NCBI GenBank assembly: GCA_964490705.1
Contig: CAZBCG010000003.1
Location: forward strand, 124,001 to 188,000
Source: Fodinibius sp964490705
GTDB lineage: Bacteria; Bacteroidota; Rhodothermia; Balneolales; Balneolaceae
Reading direction: 5' to 3'
Length of the DNA stretch: 64,000 bases
Positions 35,964 through 45,506 of this stretch are shown piece by piece. Every line of letters begins with the position of its first letter. Within the stretch, counting starts at the first letter, position 1. Made by a program: the position numbers and the translations under genes. Below the pieces are notes generated by a model. That model did no database searches. It worked only from the letters and a program-made list of their open reading frames with translations, and was not told the origin of the DNA.

Positions 35964-38306
35964 ATGAGCAGAACCCGTCGTTTTTCTATTTGTGTTATGT
36001 CAGTTGCATTATATTTTTTTCTGCTGGCATTTAGCAGCTCTTTACAGGCACAATCGTTTGATCATCAGTCATATCCCAAGCTGGATTTCGATTTCCAAAG
36101 CCTGGAACTTGATCTGGGGTTACAGCCGCAAAATCTGCGCATTGACGGCGCTGCAAAATATCAGATTGAAGCCAATGTCAGCGGGGCTGATACGCTAACT
36201 CTTTATGCTTCGCGACTGGATATCAGTGGTGTTTCAGTAAATGAAGAGTCGGCTGATTTTTCACTCAGCAACGATTCCCTTTTTGTGTTGGTGGATGATT
36301 CGACCGAAGCGGGGCAGCAGTACACGGTAAATATCCGCTATTCGGGAAGTCCCAAATTTGGATTACTCAAAAATAAAAACGGTACTATCTGGACATCACA
36401 ACTGCCCAAAACGCAGCGCCACTGGGTGCCCATTGTGGATCATCCGCTGGTAGAGCTCAAGACAACATTCAACATTTCGGTACCATCGGGATTCCAGATT
36501 TGGGCCACCGGACAGAAATCCGCCGAAGAAGCCGTTTCTGTTGATGTGATGCGGTATCAGTTTGCATCGAAGGACGAAGTGCCGGCTTCGTCATTGGCGT
36601 TTACTGTGGGAGAATTTCGAAGTTGGTCAGCAACGGCCAACAGTAAAAAACTCAATTTAGCAGTTGAACGACCACTGGCAGATAGCGTAGATCAACAAAC
36701 GATGTTACAGTCTGCGAATGATTATGTAAGTGCTCTCGAAGAACGGTTAGGGATTGGGTATCCCCACAAAAGTTTGAATATCGTGGTATTGGGGGATCAT
36801 ACCTGGGAGACAAAATCGTGGGGGGCGTCAACGGTTTTTCTTTATAAAAACAGAGGGAATCTGCAGGTTCAGTTATTGCGCAGTATTGTAGGTCAGTGGT
36901 TTGGAATCTATCAGCGGGAGCAACAATGGGATCAGGCGGATGCGATAACGCTCTATCAAACCTTGTTGACCAATGAGATTTTGAATAGTGATACCAAGCT
37001 AAAGCAAGCAGATATACCTGAGCTCAATTTTTCTACGGTGTATGATCATTTTGGTGTGGAACGCTGGAATAGTTGGCAATCAGGATTAGAAAATTGGCAA
37101 CACGCTTCGGTTCGTTCGGTGATTTCGGAATCGGCATCGGAGGTATTGAATCAACAGGCATCGGTAATTTCGTGGAAAGATTATGCGCAATTTTGGTATC
37201 AGCGAATGGGCCAGCCGTTGTTTGACATGCCGCAGTTTCCGGTCAGAGATGGGAAGCAATCACAACAGCAATCTTCTGATTCGGTGACATATAAAGTTTC
37301 GTATTCTCTAGATGAAGCCGAAGGTCAACTTACACTCCGTTTTGAGGCAACGGAGGGTTCGTATTCTGAGCTCACCACGCTGAAGGTGCACGAAGTATAT
37401 CCCCAAAATACCGAAAGTACGGAAGTGACGTTTACCGGTTCGGATGATTCAGTGGTTTTGCAAGTGGATCCGCTCATTAATACGCTGCGGCTGGAGACCG
37501 AGGGACATCCCAAATTAGTGTTGGATGAATACAAGCCGGCGCCCTTTTTGATTTATGAACTGCGCAATGGTGAAACGGTAGAACAGCGTGCTAGTGCGGC
37601 ACGAAAGCTCGGCACGCATACCGATAATCCGGATCTGCAGTTGGCCATTCAGGATTTTATGAATCAAGAGCTGAAACCGGAAACGCGGGCTGCGCTGTTA
37701 CACTCTTTCGGAGATATCACCCAGGGAGCAGCGGGCACGCAACAGGTCTTTTTTGATGCTTTGGAAAGTGAAAATGTGGCTGTTCGAAATGCGGGCCTAT
37801 CGGGACTGCAGTACTATAAAAATGATTCTAATGTACGCAATAGAGTGGTATCGGCGGCATGGTCGGCAGAAACGATGGACTTTTTTAAGAAAGCTACCCA
37901 AGTGCTGACTGTGATCGCGTCAAAAGAGGAGTTTGCCAAATTCGCGGAGTCGGTAACGCAAAGGGATTCGGTGGGACACGAATCTGTGTTTGTTATTCAG
38001 GAGTTAGCCAATATGGGTAGTATTCAGGAGGCTATTTCAAAAGCCGATTTATTCACCGGCAGTAAATATAGCTATGATGTGCGTCAGCGTGCCCTCAATA
38101 TTTTAATTCAGCATGATCATACGCCCAGCGACTGGTTATCTCGTGCGGAGAAGTTGCTGGCAGATGCGGATCCCCGCATTCGTTTTTTGACGATTCGCGG
38201 ACTTGAGCGCAACAAAAATAAAGAGATTATGACCTTTTTGAATAGATATATCCAGGATGAATATGATGTGCGCGTACATAATAGAATCAAGCAAGTGATA
38301 GAGTAA
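35964..38306 (+). CDS. Secreted M1-aminopeptidase-like protein without the zinc motif, with HEAT-like repeats
   Basis: This 780-residue protein has a signal peptide (MSRTRRFSICVMSVALYFFL, cleavage near LQAQ). A beta-rich N-domain follows, resembling the saddle domain of M1 peptidases. The catalytic-like region reads LLRSIVGQWFG at 304-314, aligning with HELAHQWFG. The HExxH residues are thus R306, S307 and G310, and the downstream zinc glutamate position is T329. The GAMEN-like segment has become WGASTVF. All three zinc ligands are lost, so it should not be a metallopeptidase. Residues about 530-780 look like alpha-helical HEAT repeats, as in M1 family C-termini. It may be a binding or scaffold protein of the periplasm. 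I chose the start with the signal peptide; upstream in-frame codons overlap the ADH gene. Confidence 0.78.
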   Translation: MSRTRRFSICVMSVALYFFLLAFSSSLQAQSFDHQSYPKLDFDFQSLELDLGLQPQNLRIDGAAKYQIEANVSGADTLTLYASRLDISGVSVNEESADFSLSNDSLFVLVDDSTEAGQQYTVNIRYSGSPKFGLLKNKNGTIWTSQLPKTQRHWVPIVDHPLVELKTTFNISVPSGFQIWATGQKSAEEAVSVDVMRYQFASKDEVPASSLAFTVGEFRSWSATANSKKLNLAVERPLADSVDQQTMLQSANDYVSALEERLGIGYPHKSLNIVVLGDHTWETKSWGASTVFLYKNRGNLQVQLLRSIVGQWFGIYQREQQWDQADAITLYQTLLTNEILNSDTKLKQADIPELNFSTVYDHFGVERWNSWQSGLENWQHASVRSVISESASEVLNQQASVISWKDYAQFWYQRMGQPLFDMPQFPVRDGKQSQQQSSDSVTYKVSYSLDEAEGQLTLRFEATEGSYSELTTLKVHEVYPQNTESTEVTFTGSDDSVVLQVDPLINTLRLETEGHPKLVLDEYKPAPFLIYELRNGETVEQRASAARKLGTHTDNPDLQLAIQDFMNQELKPETRAALLHSFGDITQGAAGTQQVFFDALESENVAVRNAGLSGLQYYKNDSNVRNRVVSAAWSAETMDFFKKATQVLTVIASKEEFAKFAESVTQRDSVGHESVFVIQELANMGSIQEAISKADLFTGSKYSYDVRQRALNILIQHDHTPSDWLSRAEKLLADADPRIRFLTIRGLERNKNKEIMTFLNRYIQDEYDVRVHNRIKQVIE

Positions 38307-38364
38307 TGAGTACCAAGTGAGAAATAGTTTGTACTCACTACTCACTACTCACTACTCACTACTC
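38301..38364. repeat. Heptamer tandem repeat and hairpin at the end of the M1-like gene
   Basis: GAGTAATGAGTAC (38301-38313, containing the stop codon) pairs with GTACTCACTACTC (38331-38343). From 38332 the unit TACTCAC is repeated four times with a partial fifth copy. It lies between convergent genes. A related heptamer run follows glgC. Confidence 0.8.
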
Positions 38365-38368
38365 AAAA

Positions 38369-39670
38369 CTATGCTCGAATCCATTTCATTAGCTCCTTAA
38401 AGTTGGCGCTTTTGCCATAGCTGAGAATACCCACGCTGTAAATTTTGGCACTTAGCCACATTGTACCGGCGAACGTAGCAATCATCAGCAAAATTGAAGT
38501 ACCGATTTGCCAAAAGGGTACATCCGTAATAGCGATGCGGGTGATCATTACGATAGGGGTACAGAATGGAATGAGTGATCCGACCACCGAAAGTGTGCCA
38601 TCGGGATTTTCCATCGTCTGAAACATGATGAAATAGGCAATCATGATGGGGACCATTACGGGAAACATGTATTGCTGGGTATCGGCTTCGGAGTCAACAG
38701 CGGAACCGATGGCAGCAAAAATAGCGCTGTAGATGAGATAGCCGAGAATGAAGAAAATTGCGAAATAGATAATCAGCGAGGTTTCGATGGCCGGAATCTC
38801 AAAGATGGACGGATCCAGACCTTGTGAAGCCTGACTCGCTTGTTCGGTGTTGGGCATATTTTCCATCTGTTCGGATAAAAATATGCTGGCAACTGGTCCG
38901 GCAGCGGCGGCAAGTCCCAGAAGGGATACCACCCAGAATGTCATTTGTGTAAGCGCCAGTGCTCCGATACCGCACAGCTTTCCAAATAAAAGTTCAATAG
39001 GTTTTACTGACGACGCAATAACCTCGATGATGCGATTGGTCTTTTCTTCGATTACGCTTCGTGTAATCAATCCGCCATAGCCGGTGATGGAACCAAAAAT
39101 AATGACGCCCATAACAACGCCGATAATTGTTAAAAAGCCGGTGTCATCTTCAGTTTCTTCGCCGGATTGTGTTAGTTTACGAGTTTCTAGCGTTACACTG
39201 CTGGCATAAATTTTTTGTACATCTTCGGATACATTCGCCCGGGCCAGTCGCTCATTGCGAATAACTTCGCGCAGATCTGATCGGATGGTGGACTGCAGCT
39301 TGAGTCCGCCTGAGCCGCTGGAGACAAATTCAGGGTTGGTGTCTCCGCTGATGTGTGATTCGGTAAGCACGATATAGCCGTCAATTTCTTCGGTTTGTGC
39401 CAGCGAACGAAGAGAATCTTCGGGGAGATCAGAAAAATCTTTATAGCGCTCAGCGGCCATTTCGTCCAGCCGGGGATAGAGTACTTCGGTGTTATCAACA
39501 ATGCCGATGGTGCGCTGCGTGTCGGAATCCCAGACTGATATTCCCACTACAATGCCAATAAAAGCAACCATCCCCAGGGGGATTAAAATAGTGGCAATGA
39601 TAAAAGCTTTCGAACGAATGCGGGTCATATATTCCCGCTTAAGGACAAGTAAAATCTGATGGAGACTCAT
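38369..39670 (-). CDS. ABC-2 type transporter permease (NatB-like)
   Basis: This 433-residue permease has the ABC-2 layout. The first transmembrane helix is near 22-45. A large extracytoplasmic domain spans about 46-170, and five or six further helices lie between 175 and 420. The segment GLITRSVIEEKTNRIIEVIASSVKP (quoted by its parts RSVIEEKTNRIIEVI) is the cytoplasmic coupling motif of NatB/YhaP-type permeases. It begins three bases after the ATPase stop codon, so the two form one exporter. NatAB relatives export sodium, but many related systems export other solutes, so the substrate is open. Confidence 0.9.
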   Translation of the reverse strand: MSLHQILLVLKREYMTRIRSKAFIIATILIPLGMVAFIGIVVGISVWDSDTQRTIGIVDNTEVLYPRLDEMAAERYKDFSDLPEDSLRSLAQTEEIDGYIVLTESHISGDTNPEFVSSGSGGLKLQSTIRSDLREVIRNERLARANVSEDVQKIYASSVTLETRKLTQSGEETEDDTGFLTIIGVVMGVIIFGSITGYGGLITRSVIEEKTNRIIEVIASSVKPIELLFGKLCGIGALALTQMTFWVVSLLGLAAAAGPVASIFLSEQMENMPNTEQASQASQGLDPSIFEIPAIETSLIIYFAIFFILGYLIYSAIFAAIGSAVDSEADTQQYMFPVMVPIMIAYFIMFQTMENPDGTLSVVGSLIPFCTPIVMITRIAITDVPFWQIGTSILLMIATFAGTMWLSAKIYSVGILSYGKSANFKELMKWIRA

Positions 39671-39673
39671 AGA

Positions 39674-40594
39674 TCAGCCTAGTTCATTTGGGTTAATATT
39701 ATCTTCGCCGACGGTAGAAATAAAAATTTCGGTAAGGGATGGTTCCACGCGCTCAAACTTGTAAATCTCAGCGTGATCCATCGCTGTTTTAAGAATATCC
39801 TGCATGTGCTGTCCATTAAGCACGCGGATTTCCGCAAAGTTTGTCGAGCGATTGTTGATGCGCACGTCCTCCAGCTTATCCAGAAAGCTGTGATCGCCCT
39901 CAAACTCGATGTTGATGGTGTTTTTGCCAAATTTTTGTTTGATGTCTCGCAGGTTGCCCTTTAATACGGCTTTGCCATTGTTGAAAAGGCAAATTTCGTC
40001 ACACATCTGCTCAACCTGTTCCATGCGGTGGGTTGAAAAGAGTACTGTTTTACCCTTGTCACGCAGTTCAATCACAATGTCTTTGAGCATTTCGCTGTTG
40101 ATGGGATCAAGTCCACTGAATGGTTCGTCGAAAATATACAGATCGGGATCGTGGGCAATAGTCGCAATAAACTGGATTTTTTGTGACATTCCTTTCGAAA
40201 GTTCGCCTACTTCTTTGTCCCACCAGTCGGAGGCCTCGAAGCGATCAAGCCAGTACTTGGTGGTTTCTTTGGCTTCGGCATGGGTGAGTCCTTTCAGTTG
40301 TACCAGGTAAATCAGCTGATCGCCCACTTTCATTTTTTTGTACAGTCCTCGCTCTTCGGGCATATAGCCGATCATACTCTGTGTTTGAGGACTTACCTCA
40401 ACACCGTTGATGGTTACCGTACCGCTATCGGCAATCAGGATATGATTGATAATGCGGATTGCGGTGGTTTTGCCGGCCCCATTGGGACCGAGTAGCCCGA
40501 AAATACGTCCCTTCGGTACTTCAAAACTGACATCCCGAACGGCCTGAGTATCGCCAAACGATTTATTAATATTGCGAACTTCGATTACTGCCAT
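39674..40594 (-). CDS. ABC transporter ATP-binding protein (NatA-like)
   Basis: This 306-residue ATPase energises the adjoining permease. Walker A is GPNGAGKTT at about 37-45. The Q loop is near GYMPEERGLYKKM, the signature is ELSKGMSQKIQ (a variant of LSGGQ), and Walker B is LYIFDEPFSGLDP. The switch histidine lies in LFSTHRMEQVE. An accessory C-terminal region of about 90 residues follows the core, as in NatA/CcmA-type proteins. The gene is divergent from glgA across about 170 bases. Confidence 0.93.
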   Translation of the reverse strand: MAVIEVRNINKSFGDTQAVRDVSFEVPKGRIFGLLGPNGAGKTTAIRIINHILIADSGTVTINGVEVSPQTQSMIGYMPEERGLYKKMKVGDQLIYLVQLKGLTHAEAKETTKYWLDRFEASDWWDKEVGELSKGMSQKIQFIATIAHDPDLYIFDEPFSGLDPINSEMLKDIVIELRDKGKTVLFSTHRMEQVEQMCDEICLFNNGKAVLKGNLRDIKQKFGKNTINIEFEGDHSFLDKLEDVRINNRSTNFAEIRVLNGQHMQDILKTAMDHAEIYKFERVEPSLTEIFISTVGEDNINPNELG

Positions 40595-40763
40595 GACAAT
40601 GATCTTGATTAATTTTTCACGAACTTAGAAGAAAAATGCGATGATAAAAAAGATTTTGATACAAATTTAAAGTTTTGATTATTTCAACCTAATCCAGAGA
40701 ACCTAAGTTATTGCTTTAAAAAGGCTTGCTGGTACGAACGGCCCACAAATTAGTTACGCTATT

Positions 40764-42203
40764 ATGAAAATAATCCATCTAAGTGCTGAATGCTATCCCG
40801 TTGCAAAAGTAGGGGGATTGGCCGATGTCGTCGGGGCACTCCCAAAATACTTAAAACAGCAACAGGTTGATGCCTCTGTTGTGATGCCCAAATATGGGAA
40901 TGAGTGGGTGCAAGAGCATTCATTTGAGACTGTTTTTGAGAGTGCTGTTCCGCTGGGAGATTGGCAGTTCGAGTTTCGCATTCAGCGCGAAAAGAAGGAT
41001 AGCCTCGGTTTTCCGCTTTATGTCGTTGATATTCCCGACCGCTTCGATCGTCCCGGCATTTATGCAGATCCATGGTCGGGTTATGGCTATGCGGATGATT
41101 TTGAGCGGTTTGCCAGCTTCCAAATTGCCGTGCTCGACTGGATAAACCGGATGCAAGCCAAGCCCGATCTGATTCACTGCCATGACCACCACACCGGGCT
41201 TACGCCGTTTATGCTTACCCAGAGCTACCGCTACCAGGATATCAAGCATATCCCCACCGTGTTTACCGTGCACAATGGTGAATATCACGGTGTTTATAAC
41301 CGGGATAATGTGTATATGTTGCCCCAGTTTGATGAGCACAACATTGGGCTTGTGGATTGGGATGGCGACTTAAATTGCCTCGCGGCGGGACTTAAAACCT
41401 GTTGGCAAATCACGACCGTTTCGCAGTCATACATGCGTGAACTTACGCACGAGAGCAGTGGATTGGAATCGTTATTCCAAAACGAAATCCAGAAGTCGCG
41501 GGGCATTATTAACGGCATTGATACGAAGGTGTGGGATCCGGATACTGATCCCATGATTGCTCATCACTACAATAAACAAAAGACTGCAGCAGGAAAGCAG
41601 AAAAACAAAGAGGTGTTATGCGAGCAGTTTGGATTAGATCCCCAGCATCCCACGATTTCGTATATCGGGCGGCTGGCCTATGAAAAAGGTGCGGATTTGC
41701 TGCCGTCGCTGTTTCGGAGTTTTTTGGAATCGCCGCAGTCGGTGAATTTTGTTGTCCTGGGGACAGGCGATCGCGAGCTGCATCACCAATTTCAGGCCAT
41801 GAGCGACCGTTTTGTGGGCTATTTCGATGCCACGCTGGATTATAACGAGCCGCTGGCACATCAGATTTATGCCGGCAGTGATTTTATGATAATGCCCTCG
41901 CGCGTGGAACCGTGTGGACTCAATCAGATGTATTCCATGCGCTACGGTACCGTGCCGATCGTGCGAAATATTGGGGGACTCAAAGATACGGTAATAGACA
42001 TCGGTGAGGAAGATGGCTATGGAATTACCTTCTATGATTTTAGTTTTAATGCGGCAAGCGAGGCGGTCCAGCGAGCGGTGAATTTATATCACGATGGACG
42101 AAAGATGGCGGGCATTCGCAAGCGGATTATGCATCTTGATTTTTCTTGGAATGCTTCAGCCAAAGAGTATATTAAAATGTACGAACAATTGATTGAACAA
42201 TAG
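40764..42203 (+). CDS. glgA: Glycogen synthase (ADP-glucose, GT5)
   Basis: This 479-residue GT-B enzyme extends alpha-1,4-glucan chains from ADP-glucose. The donor-binding K-x-G-G-L motif is K15-V-G-G-L19, followed by ADVVGALPKYL. The C-terminal domain carries YIGRLAYEKGADLL and the retaining glycosyltransferase motif PSRVEPCGLNQMYSMRYGTVPIVR (key glutamate in RVEPCGL). Length is typical. The ADP-glucose pyrophosphorylase gene follows 21 bases later, so the two form a minimal glycogen operon. No branching enzyme or phosphorylase is in the window. Confidence 0.95.
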   Translation: MKIIHLSAECYPVAKVGGLADVVGALPKYLKQQQVDASVVMPKYGNEWVQEHSFETVFESAVPLGDWQFEFRIQREKKDSLGFPLYVVDIPDRFDRPGIYADPWSGYGYADDFERFASFQIAVLDWINRMQAKPDLIHCHDHHTGLTPFMLTQSYRYQDIKHIPTVFTVHNGEYHGVYNRDNVYMLPQFDEHNIGLVDWDGDLNCLAAGLKTCWQITTVSQSYMRELTHESSGLESLFQNEIQKSRGIINGIDTKVWDPDTDPMIAHHYNKQKTAAGKQKNKEVLCEQFGLDPQHPTISYIGRLAYEKGADLLPSLFRSFLESPQSVNFVVLGTGDRELHHQFQAMSDRFVGYFDATLDYNEPLAHQIYAGSDFMIMPSRVEPCGLNQMYSMRYGTVPIVRNIGGLKDTVIDIGEEDGYGITFYDFSFNAASEAVQRAVNLYHDGRKMAGIRKRIMHLDFSWNASAKEYIKMYEQLIEQ

Positions 42204-42224
42204 GCAAATATTAGATCTTCAGTT

Positions 42225-43496
42225 ATGCGTAGAAAAGCAATAGCAGTTATTCTTGGCGGTGGAAAGGGGACACGTTTATTTCCATTAACAAAGTTACGAT
42301 CCAAGCCGGCTGTACCCATTGCCGGGAAGTATCGGCTGGTTGATATTCCCATTTCAAACTGTCTCAATTCCGATATTCGTCGCATTTATGTGCTTACTCA
42401 GTTTAACTCTGCATCGTTGAATCGTCATATCAAAAACACCTATAATTTCGATGTGTTCAGCAGTGGCTTTGTAGATATTTTGGCGGCCGAGCAGACCCCG
42501 GAAAGTAAAAACTGGTACCAGGGTACGGCCGATGCAGTACGGCAGTCGATTCATCATATGGAAAATCACCAGCACGAGCATGTAATTGTGTTGTCCGGCG
42601 ATCAGCTGTACCAGATGGATTACCGCAATATGATGCAAAAACACGAAGAAAATGAAGCCGACTTGACAGTGGCAACCATCCCTGTAGTGGCAGAGGATGC
42701 CACCGGATTTGGCATCATGAAAACCAATAAAGAGGGCGTCATTGAGAGCTTTGTCGAAAAGCCCGATTTTGATGATCTGGACCAATGGAAGTCGGAGACG
42801 GCAGATAAATTCAGCAAAGATGGCCGGGTATATTTAGCCTCGATGGGGATCTATATCTTTAAAAAAGACATCCTGAAAGAGCTCTTTGATGAGTATGAGG
42901 ATGCGACCGATTTTGGCAAGGAGATTATCCCTAAAGCTATTGAAAGAGATTACAAAGTACAGAGCTTTGAATTTGACGGCTACTGGACCGATATCGGGAC
43001 GATAAAATCGTTCTTTGAGGCGAATTTGGCCCTTACCGACGATTTGCCGGAATTTAATCTCTACGATAATGAAGACTTTATCTACACACATGCTCGATTG
43101 CTGCCCGCATCAAAATTGTCGGGTACAACGTTCGATCATTCAGTATTGGCTGAGGGGTGCCTCGTGCAAGCCAGTCGCATAGAGCGATCAGTAGTGGGCA
43201 TTCGGTCCCGCATTGGCAAAGGCACGACCATCGAGAACTCGATTATCATGGGTAACGATTTCTTTCAGTCGCGCGAAGATTTCGAAAACAGCAGCGACGA
43301 GAATCCCCCGATGGGCATTGGGCAGCGCTGTTTTATCAGCAATGCAATTATCGACAAAAATGTGAAGATTGGCGATGATGTGCGCATTGCCGGCGGTGAT
43401 CATCTTGAAGACGGGGAATACGGGAACTACCATGTGGTTGATGGTATCGTGATTATTCCCAAGGGAGAAATTATCGAAGATGGAACGAAAATATAG
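42225..43496 (+). CDS. glgC: Glucose-1-phosphate adenylyltransferase
   Basis: This 423-residue nucleotidyltransferase makes ADP-glucose from glucose-1-phosphate and ATP. The N-terminal signature GGGKGTRLFPLTKLRSKPAV is at about 11-30, with IPISNCLNSDIRRIYVLTQF shortly after. WYQGTADAVRQ and the catalytic region LSGDQLYQMDY (about 125-135) follow. GIYIFKKDIL and FDGYWTDIGT come next, and a left-handed beta-helix C-terminus spans about 300-423. It supplies substrate to GlgA immediately upstream. A heptamer repeat begins at its stop codon. Confidence 0.96.
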   Translation: MRRKAIAVILGGGKGTRLFPLTKLRSKPAVPIAGKYRLVDIPISNCLNSDIRRIYVLTQFNSASLNRHIKNTYNFDVFSSGFVDILAAEQTPESKNWYQGTADAVRQSIHHMENHQHEHVIVLSGDQLYQMDYRNMMQKHEENEADLTVATIPVVAEDATGFGIMKTNKEGVIESFVEKPDFDDLDQWKSETADKFSKDGRVYLASMGIYIFKKDILKELFDEYEDATDFGKEIIPKAIERDYKVQSFEFDGYWTDIGTIKSFFEANLALTDDLPEFNLYDNEDFIYTHARLLPASKLSGTTFDHSVLAEGCLVQASRIERSVVGIRSRIGKGTTIENSIIMGNDFFQSREDFENSSDENPPMGIGQRCFISNAIIDKNVKIGDDVRIAGGDHLEDGEYGNYHVVDGIVIIPKGEIIEDGTKI

Positions 43497-43517
43497 TAAT
43501 GAGTGGTGAGTATTGAG
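43497..43517. repeat. Heptamer run after glgC
   Basis: TAATGAG, TGGTGAG and TATTGAG follow directly on the glgC stop codon, a seven-base period. The unit resembles the reverse complement of the TACTCAC repeat at 38332. It ends in TAA. Confidence 0.6.
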
Positions 43518-43563
43518 TAACCCCTTATCCTTAATAAGTTCTTAATCTCGATTTGTTCATTAC

Positions 43564-44274
43564 TTACTCTCCGTTCTGGATTTCATTCAGCTTACTCATG
43601 GCGCGGTCGTTGAGGTTGTCAAAAAGCTCTTTGGAGATATCACCCACCGTAAACTTCAGATGTAGCCATACTACATAGGTACCCATCACATCTTCGTAGC
43701 AATAATGTTCGATCTCTTCGAGTTTATCCTCGCGGAACATCTCGAGTACTTCATGGCCTTCGCCGGTCTGTTTAAACGGGATGCTGATCAGCTTACCCAG
43801 GTGCTTGAGCTTGGGCCACGAACTAGCGCCGTAATTGCTGAACTCATCAATCAGATCCACGTTATCGTTGCTGTAGCGATATTTGATGTCGTAGTGATTG
43901 AGCCGCTTCGGCATCTGCAGCCCGTGCTTTAGTGCGCGATAGGTGAGCAGCGGCAAATCAAATCCGCGCCCGTTGTGATGAACCAACCCAAAATCTTTGT
44001 AGGTGCTCAGCGCATCAAACACCTGTTCCAGTCCCTCTTTTTCATCGGTGCCGTGCCAGCTCACCTTCTGCTTGGGATTTCCATTATTCTCGATCCACAG
44101 GCCTACCCACGAAATCATTTTATGATACATCGGCGGCAAAAAGCCCGAGGAGTTACGCGCCAGCTCTTCGCTGGCTTGAATCAGCAGTTCATCTTCATTG
44201 TCTTCTGGGTTGTCGATGACCTGCCGGACAAATTCAAAATCGGGGATGGTTTCAACATCAAAAACAAAAAACAT
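43564..44274 (-). CDS. PolB-like 3'-5' exonuclease (DnaQ-like superfamily)
   Basis: This 236-residue protein fits the predicted exonuclease family related to the proofreading domain of DNA polymerase B. The first motif is FVFDVETIPD (acidic D5 and E7). The second is FGLVHHNGRGFDLPLLTYRAL (aspartate in FDLP), and the third is YCYEDVMGTYVVWL with its acidic pair. A substrate-contact strand lies in NHYDIKYRYSNDNVDLIDEFSNYGA, given by its parts YDIKYRY and DLIDEF. It starts two bases after the asparaginase gene ends, so the two share a transcript. Its cellular DNA or RNA substrate is unknown. Confidence 0.85.
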   Translation of the reverse strand: MFFVFDVETIPDFEFVRQVIDNPEDNEDELLIQASEELARNSSGFLPPMYHKMISWVGLWIENNGNPKQKVSWHGTDEKEGLEQVFDALSTYKDFGLVHHNGRGFDLPLLTYRALKHGLQMPKRLNHYDIKYRYSNDNVDLIDEFSNYGASSWPKLKHLGKLISIPFKQTGEGHEVLEMFREDKLEEIEHYCYEDVMGTYVVWLHLKFTVGDISKELFDNLNDRAMSKLNEIQNGE

Positions 44275-44276
44275 GG

Positions 44277-45275
44277 TTACTCCGTCATTTCTCCAACGAG
44301 ATTGCGATTAAATTGTGTGATTACGGTGTCATTATCCTGATGGTTGGCAAGAAGATACATCATTTTTGTGAGTGTTGCTTCCGTCGTCATATCCTTGGCG
44401 CTTAAAGCGCCCAGTTCTTGTGCTTTTCGTCCACTTTCATAGTTGCTCAAATTCACTGCATCGTAGGCGGCCTGCGAAGTAATTACCAGCAGAATATCGT
44501 TTTGTATACACTTCTTGAAAAACGGAAGTAGGCTTTGATTGCCGTGAATGGGAAAATTGCCGCTGCCGAACGCCTCGACAACCAAGGCTCGGATATTCCC
44601 AAAATTAGTTTGATCCAGGAACTTTGGATCCAGGTTGGGATAAATTTTGAGCAGAAAAATCTGATCCGAAAAAGTAGTATACAGCTGTAGGTCATTTTCG
44701 GATCTCCGCACGTGATCTGACATCTCAATATTGATTCCAATTTCGGCCAGCGGCGGATAGTTGGGCGACGCAAAAGCGTCAAAATCGCCGATGCTTATTT
44801 TCGTAGCCCGGTTGCCGCGATAGACAAAATCGTTGAAGCAGATTGCGACTTCGGGCAGTGGCATCGTGGCCATCTCAACGGCGTTGACGAGATTGCGACG
44901 CGCATCGCTGCGGATGTTACTCATGGGCACTTGGCTGCCGGTAAGGATGACGGGTTTGCTTAAATCCCGAAGCGAAAAGGAGAGCGCCGAGGCGGTGTAG
45001 GCCATGGTATCGGTGCCGTGCAGGATCACAAATCCATCGTACGCATTGTATTTATCGGAAATGAATTCGGCCAGCTTGCCCCAGTGTTCTTTGTTGATGT
45101 CCGAGCTGTCTTCAAAGAAGAGCCGCTCAATTTCGATATGTGCAATTTCTTCGAGCTCGGGAATAGCCTGGTACATCAGCTCGGTCCATTTCTCGGAATT
45201 AAGCGTGGGTTGTTGTCCCTCACTGATATCCATGGCAATGGTACCACCGGTCTGGATGAGCAGAATGTTCTTCAT
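44277..45275 (-). CDS. ansA: Type I L-asparaginase
   Basis: This 332-residue amidohydrolase converts L-asparagine to aspartate and ammonia. The first catalytic threonine is T12 in LLIQTGGTIAMD, and the second lies in FVILHGTDTMAYTASALSF near residues 82-100. The protein has no signal peptide, so it is a cytoplasmic AnsA-type enzyme with two alpha/beta domains. I use the ATG at 45275; a TTG one codon earlier is in frame. It is the first gene of a pair with the PolB-like exonuclease. Confidence 0.93.
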   Translation of the reverse strand: MKNILLIQTGGTIAMDISEGQQPTLNSEKWTELMYQAIPELEEIAHIEIERLFFEDSSDINKEHWGKLAEFISDKYNAYDGFVILHGTDTMAYTASALSFSLRDLSKPVILTGSQVPMSNIRSDARRNLVNAVEMATMPLPEVAICFNDFVYRGNRATKISIGDFDAFASPNYPPLAEIGINIEMSDHVRRSENDLQLYTTFSDQIFLLKIYPNLDPKFLDQTNFGNIRALVVEAFGSGNFPIHGNQSLLPFFKKCIQNDILLVITSQAAYDAVNLSNYESGRKAQELGALSAKDMTTEATLTKMMYLLANHQDNDTVITQFNRNLVGEMTE

Positions 45276-45506
45276 CAATACGACTTATTTCGGATTAAAT
45301 CTTGGGCTAATGTTACCAAATTTATATCAAACTATTGAGTTCAACTCATTTTTTAGCTTACTTACCAGAACACTATCCACAGTACGGGGGTGAGCGATGG
45401 TCATCAAGCCATTTTACATACCAGTTTTCCGATTAATATTGTACTGCCATTCTTTAGTGACAGCCAGCCCCGGTACAACTCTATCCACCCAAAAAGGAGG
45501 TAGCCT

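Noticed and set aside
38332..38364. Tandem TACTCAC repeat considered as a CRISPR array
   Set aside because: The units are seven bases with no spacers and no cas gene is near.
40764..42203. Glycogen operon considered as a possible novel carbohydrate island
   Set aside because: GlgA and GlgC are standard in motifs, length and order.
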